A program made the position numbers and the translations under genes. From Streptomyces sp. NRRL F-6492 (GTDB lineage: Bacteria; Actinomycetota; Actinomycetes; Streptomycetales; Streptomycetaceae): a stretch of DNA of 64,000 bases. The notes below the pieces were generated by a model. That model was not told where the DNA came from, did not search any database, and worked only from the letters and a program-made list of their open reading frames with translations. The stretch covers positions 99,184 to 163,183 of the forward strand of contig NZ_LGEG01000211.1 of assembly GCF_001280125.1 (NCBI RefSeq), in the 5' to 3' direction. Shown here piece by piece: positions 58,956 through 64,000 of the stretch (position 1 is the first letter of the stretch; every line of letters starts with the position of its first letter).

Positions 58956-60242
58956 TCAGCCGGACAGGGACGACTCCCGGCCGTCCTTCGCGGGGGCGGC
59001 GACCCCGCTCCCGGTCACCACGTGGCCGCCGCCCGGGGTCCGGTGGGACAGCTTCAGGGCCACCGCCGCCGTTCCCAGGCCCACCAGCGTCATCGCCGCG
59101 CCCGCCCACGCCGTGGAGGCGAAGCCGAGGCCCGCGTCGATGACGGTGCCGCCGAGCCAGGGGCCGCCGGTGTTGCCGAGGTTGAAGGCGGCCGTGGTGG
59201 TGGCGCCGGCGAGGGTGGGGGCGGCGCCGGCCACGTTGAACATGCGGGCGTTGAGGGCCGGGGCGGTGTAGAAGGCGGAGACGCCGAGGAGGAAGGCCAG
59301 CAGGACCGTGACGACCGGGCTGGACGCGAAGAGCGCCAGGGCGGCCAGGAAGACGGTCGAGGCGGCGATGCCGCTGAGCATCACCCCGAAGAGGTGCGCG
59401 TCCGCGACCCGGCCGCCGATCGTCGTGCCGACCAGGGCGCCGATGCCGAAGAGCCCGAGGACGACCGAGACCCAGCTCTTGTCGAGGCCGGAGACGCCGG
59501 TGAGGAGCGGGCCGAGGTACGAGAAGGCGCAGAAGACGCCGCCCGCCGCGAGCGCGGTGACGACGACCGAGAGCAGGACCTGCCGGTCGCGGTAGATCGT
59601 CAGCTCCCGCTTGAGCCGGGGCCGGGTCTCGGGGACCGGGATGCGCGGGATGCGGGTGAGGACGCCGACGAGGGCGATCGCGGAGGCGAGGCCGACCGCC
59701 CAGAAGGCGGAGCGCCAGCCGAGGTGGTCGCCGAGGAAGGCGCCGGCGGGGACGCCGAGGACGTTGGCTATGGAGAGCCCGCCGATCATCACGGCCATGG
59801 CCCTGGCCCGCGCGCCCACCGGCACCATCGCGATGGCGACGGCCGCGCCGACCGCCCAGAACCCGGCGCAGGCGAGCGCGCTCACGACCCGGGAGGCGAA
59901 GAGCACCCCGTAGTTCGGCGCGAGGGCGCCCGCGACCTGTCCCAGGCCGAAGACGGTGATCAGGGCGACCAGGGTCGTCTTGCGGGGGAGCCTGAGCGTC
60001 GCCACGGCGAGGAGCGGGGCGCCCACCACCATGCCGATGGCGAAGGCCGAGATGAGCAGCCCGGCGCGCGGGATGGAGACGTTCATGTCCTCCGCGACGG
60101 CCTCCAGCAGTCCGGAGAGCATGAACTCGCTCGTCCCGAGCGCGAAGACGGAGAGGCCGAGGATGTAGACGGCGGTCGGCATGCGGGTGGACGCGGGGGC
60201 GTCGGTTCCGGTGGAGGCGGGCTCGGCTGAGGAAGGCGGCAT
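58956..60242 (-). CDS. MFS drug exporter (Cml/Cmx-like)
   Basis: 428 residues from ATG 60242, twelve membrane segments. FALGTSEFMLSGLLEAVAEDMNVSIPRAGLLISAFAIGMVVGAPLLA contains the DHA1 N-terminal motif; GARARAMAVMIGGLSIANVLGVPAGAFLGDHLGWRSAFW contains motif C (GxPxG). Closest in style to chloramphenicol exporters Cmx/CmlR1 and to general Streptomyces multidrug exporters. Substrate unknown. The last 40 residues are a hydrophilic tail. Confidence 0.9.
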   Translation of the reverse strand: MPPSSAEPASTGTDAPASTRMPTAVYILGLSVFALGTSEFMLSGLLEAVAEDMNVSIPRAGLLISAFAIGMVVGAPLLAVATLRLPRKTTLVALITVFGLGQVAGALAPNYGVLFASRVVSALACAGFWAVGAAVAIAMVPVGARARAMAVMIGGLSIANVLGVPAGAFLGDHLGWRSAFWAVGLASAIALVGVLTRIPRIPVPETRPRLKRELTIYRDRQVLLSVVVTALAAGGVFCAFSYLGPLLTGVSGLDKSWVSVVLGLFGIGALVGTTIGGRVADAHLFGVMLSGIAASTVFLAALALFASSPVVTVLLAFLLGVSAFYTAPALNARMFNVAGAAPTLAGATTTAAFNLGNTGGPWLGGTVIDAGLGFASTAWAGAAMTLVGLGTAAVALKLSHRTPGGGHVVTGSGVAAPAKDGRESSLSG

Positions 60243-60336
60243 GACATGCGTCAACCCGTACTTCGTGCCTGTCATTCCTGGGTGCCCGAAGGTCTCGGGA
60301 TACGAGATGGTCGCTCTCCGTGATAGAGAGGCGCCC

Positions 60337-60729
60337 ATGAGCTTCGACGTGTTCGTGCACAAGTTCGAGAACGGTGAGCTGGTACCGCTGGACACGCAGG
60401 CCGCGCGTGAGGTCCTGGCCCCCTAAGCGGTGGGCCGGGACTCCAGCCCGGACTTCCTCCAGGTGAACACGGGGGAGTACGAGTGGGCGGACGTGTACTT
60501 CAGCACGCCGACCAGCATCACCTTCACCCGCTTCGGGGGCGAAGGGATCATGGACCTCCTCGCCGCCGTGCTGGAGCGGCTCGACGCCACGCTCGTCGTC
60601 CCGGGCGGACCGACCGTCGTCCGGCGGGACGAGGACCGGGCGCACGTGCACCCCGCGCTCAGGGACGAGTGGCCCGTCGTCGTCGCCCGGACCGGCGCCG
60701 GGATCACGGCGGCGATCGAGTCCGCCTGA
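60337..60729 (+). pseudogene. Hypothetical gene with an in-frame nonsense codon
   Basis: ATG 60337 begins SFDVFVHKFENGELVPLDTQAAREVLAP, then TAA at 60424-60426, after which the same frame continues SSPDFLQVNTGEYEWADVY... FGGEGIMDLLAAVLERL and ends at 60729. Relatives that I remember have Tyr (TAC) exactly there, so a single C-to-A change split the gene. A GTG at 60430 could allow re-initiation, giving two peptides. Family of unknown function. Confidence 0.75.
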
Positions 60730-60762
60730 ACGGGTACGGAACCCGCGCGCTCCCCACAGGCG

Positions 60763-61060
60763 CTACAGGTCTCCCGCCACACCCGTCCTGGCGAAGGCGG
60801 TGACGTGGCGGCGGACGTGGGAGAGGAACTCGGGCACGCTGTCGGCGTACTTGTCGAAGTCCTCGTCGTCGAGGGACGACGACCGGGACCGGTGGACCAC
60901 GCCGCCCCGGCGGCCCGGACCTCGTTCCTGCCCGGCGCGCGGCCGTGGGTCTGCTCGAACGACGCCGTCACGGAGCGCACCGCGTCCGTGATCCCGTCCC
61001 GCCACCGCGCCAACCACGCGGCCTGAGTACCAGAGTCGTTCCACGTCCCGGTCCGTGCCC
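60763..61060 (-). pseudogene. Frameshifted hypothetical gene
   Basis: One minus frame gives ARWRDGITDAVRSVTASFEQTHGRAPGRNEVRAAGAAW, and a different frame continues SSSLDDEDFDKYADSVPEFLSHVRRHVTAFARTG before TAG at 60763-60765. The two halves make one sensible acidic helical protein. No clear start codon remains upstream. Confidence 0.55.
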
Positions 61061-61064
61061 GGGA

Positions 61065-61730
61065 TCATGCCACCGCCCTCAGCTCCTTCAGCTCCCGCTC
61101 CACGTTCTCCCGCGCCTTCTGCTCCCACACCGCCGCCCCGTACGGCGTGCGGAAGAGGCGGGGCAGGTCGAGGAGGTGGCGCAGGACAGCGGCGCGGCCC
61201 TCGCGGAAGGCGTCGTCGGGGACGAAGGCGTACTCCTCGCGGACCGCCGCCGCGTACCGCGCGTACGCGTCGGGGGCGGCCGCCAGGACCGCGAGGTCCG
61301 CGTCGCAGAGGGTCTCGCCGTTGAGGTCGCCGCCGTCCGGGTCGTGGGTGACGGTCAGCCGGACCAGGCGGGCGACCTCGGCCACCTCGTGCGGGGTCAG
61401 GCCCGCCTCGGTGAGGGCCTTCTCGGCCAGGAGCGCCGAGCGTTCCTCGTTCTCGGAGCGGTCGGGCCGGTAGACGGCGTCGTGGAACCAGGCGGCGAGC
61501 CGTACGAGCTCCAGCTCGCCGCCCTCGCCGCCCTGGTCGGTCAGTTCGTCGACGCGGTCGAGGACCGCCCGCAGGTGGTCGGCCGTGTGGTACCGGCGCT
61601 GCGGCTCGGCCCAGCGGGCGAGCAGGTTCCGGCCGTACGGCGCCGGGTCGGGGCCCTCGCGGCCGGCGCGGGCGGCGAGCAGGGTGGCGTTCCAGCGCCG
61701 GAGGAGCGCGGGGTCCTGGTCTGCTGTCAT
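61065..61730 (-). CDS. HD-domain phosphohydrolase
   Basis: 221 residues. HD fold with metal ligands in RRYHTADHLRAVLDRV, RLAAWFHDAVYRP (HD pair) and a later CDADLAVLAA. This layout is that of the predicted metal-dependent HD phosphohydrolase family acting on small phosphorylated compounds or nucleotides. Substrate unknown. Ends next to the broken gene on the same strand. Confidence 0.87.
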   Translation of the reverse strand: MTADQDPALLRRWNATLLAARAGREGPDPAPYGRNLLARWAEPQRRYHTADHLRAVLDRVDELTDQGGEGGELELVRLAAWFHDAVYRPDRSENEERSALLAEKALTEAGLTPHEVAEVARLVRLTVTHDPDGGDLNGETLCDADLAVLAAAPDAYARYAAAVREEYAFVPDDAFREGRAAVLRHLLDLPRLFRTPYGAAVWEQKARENVERELKELRAVA

Positions 61731-61767
61731 GGGGGCATTGTGCCCGCCGGGCGCGGGCGGTGCGTGT

Positions 61768-62319
61768 TCAGAGCATGCGGCGCAGGAGCCGGTCGCGGTC
61801 GACGAGCTGGTGCTTGAGGACCAGGCCGACGTGGCAGGCGAGCGCGGCGAGGAAGCCCACCTGCGCCGTCACGTGCACCCACAGCAGGCCGTCGTCGTCC
61901 GAGGCGAGCAGCAGCACCCCGGTCACGGGGACGACGAACGTCAGCGCGTAGAGCGCGACCTCCGTGCGGTGGGCGAAGCGGCGCTCGAACGGCGTGAGCG
62001 TCGGCGCCCAGGGCGGCAGCTCGGTGCGGCGCCGCCACAGCAGCCGCGCCACGCCCAGGACGACGATGCAGGCCCCGACGAGCACGTGGACGGTCAGCAG
62101 CGCGTCCTCCCCGAAGGGCTCGTACCCGTCGCCGCCGCGCCCCCGCCCGCGCCCGTGCCCGGACTCCTCGCCCCGGCCGCGGCCCCGGCCCCGGCCGCGC
62201 CCGGACTCCGAGGCGTCCAGCGCGTACCCGACGGCGAACTGGACGGCGAACGCGACCACGACGCTCCAGTGGAGGACCTTCGTGAGGGGCCGGTAGCCGG
62301 GGGCGGGAGCGGTGCTCAT
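61768..62319 (-). CDS. Cytochrome b561-like membrane protein
   Basis: 183 residues from ATG 62319. Four membrane helices with paired histidines: VLHWSVVVAFAVQFAVGY, LLTVHVLVGACIVVLGVARLLW, HRTEVALYALTFVVPVTGVLLL and WVHVTAQVGFLAALACHVGLVLKHQL, the pattern of di-haem cytochrome b561. A Gly/Arg/His repeat insert follows helix 1 (GRGRGRGRGEES...). Start overlaps the stop of the HTH gene (ATGA). Confidence 0.85.
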   Translation of the reverse strand: MSTAPAPGYRPLTKVLHWSVVVAFAVQFAVGYALDASESGRGRGRGRGRGEESGHGRGRGRGGDGYEPFGEDALLTVHVLVGACIVVLGVARLLWRRRTELPPWAPTLTPFERRFAHRTEVALYALTFVVPVTGVLLLASDDDGLLWVHVTAQVGFLAALACHVGLVLKHQLVDRDRLLRRML

Positions 62320-63308
62320 TCCCCCATCACAGACCATTCCGCCGCCTCCCGCACCGTGTCCCGGGCCCCGGCCCCGGCCCCGGGCGCGCACTCCCGGCAG
62401 TGCGTCTCGTCCGCGACGGGACGGAACAGCATCGGCTGTACGTGCTCCCCGGCGCACTCCCGCGCCCCTGCGAGCCGCGCGGACAGCCGGGGCCCGTCGG
62501 GCGCCGGGGCCGGTACGTCGCGGGGTGCCACCTCCCGCAGCAGGTACCGGACGAGCCCGCCCGGCCGGTGTACGGGCGTCCCGGCGCCGGGGAGGCCGCG
62601 CAGGACGTGCTCGTGGACGTCGGCCGAGGTGTGCCCGGCCTCCAGCCAGCGTGCGGCGAGCCGGGCGAGTTCGTCGCGCATGCCGGGCGGGATGTTCCGC
62701 AGGGCGGGGGAGAGCAGCGGGAGGGCGCCGACCAGGGCACGGGCCTCTTCGGGAGCGGGCGGGTTCTCCGCCCCCGCCTCCGTCTCCGGCTCCGGCTCCG
62801 TTTCCACCGACTCCGGTTCCTCCGGAAGGTCGGAGGTCTTCTCCCTGAGGTCTTTCTCTGGATGACCGCCGGTGGACCGGGTCCCCGGCGCACCGGCGGC
62901 CGGTTTCCGGGGACCCGGTACGACCTGCGGGTTCACGGGTTCCCGAAGGAGCAGCCTCGGGTCCCGGGCGAAGATCTTGACGGCCTTCTCGCGGCTCAAC
63001 GGGATGCTGGAGACGAGCTGTTGCGTCACCCATCGTCCACCGGCCACCTGCACCCGCCGCTCGTGCACGAACCCCTCCGCGATGAGCTGCCGCTTGGCCT
63101 TGGTGAAGGCTTCCTTCCCGATCCCGGCCCGTCCGGCGGTACGGGACAGGGTCTCGCGGGCGTCCTCGGGAAGGGACAGCTGCCAGGTCAGCAGCCGTAC
63201 GGCGTGGGAGGTGAGCCGGGGGTGCCGGATCAGCTCGTGCGAGAACCGGGTGAAGGCGTACTGGGGAGCGCTAAAGTTGCGGTAGATCACTGTGGGTGCC
63301 TTGTCCAC
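62316..63308 (-). CDS. HTH domain protein with acidic disordered linker
   Basis: 330 residues from ATG 63308. N-terminal winged-helix-like region (LTSHAVRLLTWQLSLPEDARETLSRTAGRAGIGKEAFTKAKRQLIAEGFV), then an acidic Glu/Pro-rich linker (residues ~130-190), then a helical domain and a Cys-containing C-terminus (ECAGEHVQPMLF, ETHCRECAPG). Resembles replication-initiator-like or uncharacterised helix-turn-helix proteins of Streptomyces. Operon with the cytochrome gene. Confidence 0.75.
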   Translation of the reverse strand: MDKAPTVIYRNFSAPQYAFTRFSHELIRHPRLTSHAVRLLTWQLSLPEDARETLSRTAGRAGIGKEAFTKAKRQLIAEGFVHERRVQVAGGRWVTQQLVSSIPLSREKAVKIFARDPRLLLREPVNPQVVPGPRKPAAGAPGTRSTGGHPEKDLREKTSDLPEEPESVETEPEPETEAGAENPPAPEEARALVGALPLLSPALRNIPPGMRDELARLAARWLEAGHTSADVHEHVLRGLPGAGTPVHRPGGLVRYLLREVAPRDVPAPAPDGPRLSARLAGARECAGEHVQPMLFRPVADETHCRECAPGAGAGARDTVREAAEWSVMGE

Positions 63309-63443
63309 TGGTGGTTTAGGCCCTCGCTGATGGGTCTCAGGCCATCGGCGGGGGCCGTTTTGCGCGAACGTATCGCAGTGGCATATGCCCGGACAGACAC
63401 GCGCAGTGAAGACCGCCCGTTCGGGTGACGAGCGGTCACATCA
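63309..63443 (-). promoter_or_regulatory. Promoter region of HTH-cytochrome operon
   Basis: 135 bp without a gene. AT-richer than surroundings around 63350-63390 (TTTTGCGCGAACG..., GGCATATGCC palindrome at 63382-63391). No operator can be assigned. Confidence 0.3.
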
Positions 63444-63680
63444 TCATTCGGGTGCGGGAGATGGCCTCCGGGACGAGGTGCTGATGATCCGTACGGCTCC
63501 GCGCGGTGTCAGGCTCGCGCGCTCCTCCGGGCTCGCCGTCCAGCACTGGTCGGCCGGGGCCTCCCACAGGTAGCCGCTGGGCCGGACCAGGGTCAGCAGG
63601 TGCCCGTGCACGTCCCGTACCCGTCCGGTGAGCGCCCGTTGGGCGTCGGTCACGACGTCGCCGACCCGGTGGTGCCTCAC
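63444..63680 (-). CDS. Small hypothetical protein
   Basis: 78 residues from GTG 63680, overlapping the upstream stop by 4 nt. HHRVGDVVTDAQRALTGRVRDVHGHLLTLVRPSGYLWEAP looks like a small beta-barrel. A Streptomyces-specific family of unknown function. Second of two coupled small genes. Confidence 0.65.
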   Translation of the reverse strand: MRHHRVGDVVTDAQRALTGRVRDVHGHLLTLVRPSGYLWEAPADQCWTASPEERASLTPRGAVRIISTSSRRPSPAPE

Positions 63681-63916
63681 CGGCCGGCCGCCCGCGCGGT
63701 CCGCAGGAGCGCGGTGAGCCGCTTGGCGCCGCCGAGGCCGACGACCCCGAGCCCGTACCGGTGGACGTCACCGCCGGGCCCGTGCGTGACGTCCCGGTAG
63801 AGCCCGTTCGTGGGGAGCCCGGCCGTGTCCATGGCGTCCTTGAGGTCGCGGTAGACGCGGGCGGCTTCCGCCTCGGAGACGGGGCGGGTGGGGGGTGGGG
63901 GCGGGGGTGTACCCAT
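63677..63916 (-). CDS. Small hypothetical protein
   Basis: 79 residues from ATG 63916 (an upstream in-frame start at 63958 would add 14 residues). Proline-rich start, then VSEAEAARVYRDLKDAMDTAGLPTNGLYRDVTHGPGGDVHRYGLGVVGLGGAKRLTALL. Function unknown. Coupled with the following gene; often such pairs occur near integrated elements, but nothing here proves it. Confidence 0.65.
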   Translation of the reverse strand: MGTPPPPPPTRPVSEAEAARVYRDLKDAMDTAGLPTNGLYRDVTHGPGGDVHRYGLGVVGLGGAKRLTALLRTARAAGR

Positions 63917-64000
63917 GGAGGGCCCTCTTTCTGGTGGATCTTCTTCGGAAACCTTCACGATGACGCGTGCCGTCCTACGCCCACCAGGAGTTGGGTTTCC

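Overview
The window is about 64 kb of very GC-rich DNA. It has strong codon-position bias, many GTG starts, and genes packed on both strands with 4-nt ATGA/GTGA overlaps. Gene content and order (terD, a GAF-PAS-GGDEF protein, nagKA, otsB/otsA, gpgS, thrC, cysO, csp, groEL2, murQ) look like a Streptomyces chromosome core. From memory this resembles the S. coelicolor SCO4277 to SCO4310 neighbourhood. No database was searched, so family names rest on recognised motifs and remembered homologues.

Layout. 1-549: an IS5-type transposase running off the left edge. About 1300-7700: an accessory zone with three clear and one decayed copy of a tRNA 3' end (probably tRNA-Thr). Three copies are followed by a terminator hairpin, two of these by the same type. 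Between the copies lie small islands: a hypothetical gene, a group of small hypothetical genes with decayed fragments, and an arsenic operon (arsR, aquaporin, arsC, arsN) with a broken arsI. 7.9-20 kb: a SUKH-like gene, a multiply frameshifted DUF6193-like pseudogene, a large Mrr-endonuclease/TerD fusion, FAD enzymes, a small-molecule kinase, a GNAT, a quinone reductase behind an iterated palindrome array, and a pentapeptide-repeat protein. 20-29 kb: a SenR/SenS-like two-component pair divergent from an HbpS-like secreted protein, an M1 aminopeptidase lipoprotein, TerD, ArfB, a flavin reductase, and cdgB with BldD-like and Crp-like sites.

29-35 kb: an amino-sugar block (PfkB kinase, nagA, nagK, divergent solute-binding lipoprotein) with two DasR-type (dre) sites and a near-perfect parS, then DUF3263 and otsB. 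35-42.9 kb: an insertion between otsB and otsA carrying an imine-reductase-like enzyme, HxlR, GNAT, an XRE regulator and an albusnodin-like acetylated lasso peptide cluster: precursor, cyclase with a TTA codon, B2 peptidase, acetyltransferase, and unexplained small coupled ORFs upstream. 42.9-54.6 kb: otsA, a small membrane protein, gpgS, a SAM riboswitch with thrC, a CysO-like sulfur carrier ending GGC, a cold-shock gene, groEL2 under two CIRCE operators, an FG-GAP secreted protein and a binding protein with no signal peptide. 54.6-64 kb: a MurNAc PTS transporter, murQ and an RpiR regulator, then small hypotheticals, an MFS exporter, two pseudogenes, an HD hydrolase, a cytochrome b-like protein, an HTH protein and two small coupled genes.

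How it fits together. MurP/MurQ release GlcNAc-6-phosphate and NagK makes it from GlcNAc; NagA deacetylates it, so the window holds much of a cell-wall amino-sugar salvage route, partly under DasR and an RpiR regulator. OtsA/OtsB (trehalose) and GpgS (glucosylglycerate) are compatible-solute functions. The most interesting accessory items are the lasso cluster, the tandem tRNA-end island array with its arsenic cargo, the endonuclease-TerD fusion, and the iterated operator array at 16.2 kb.
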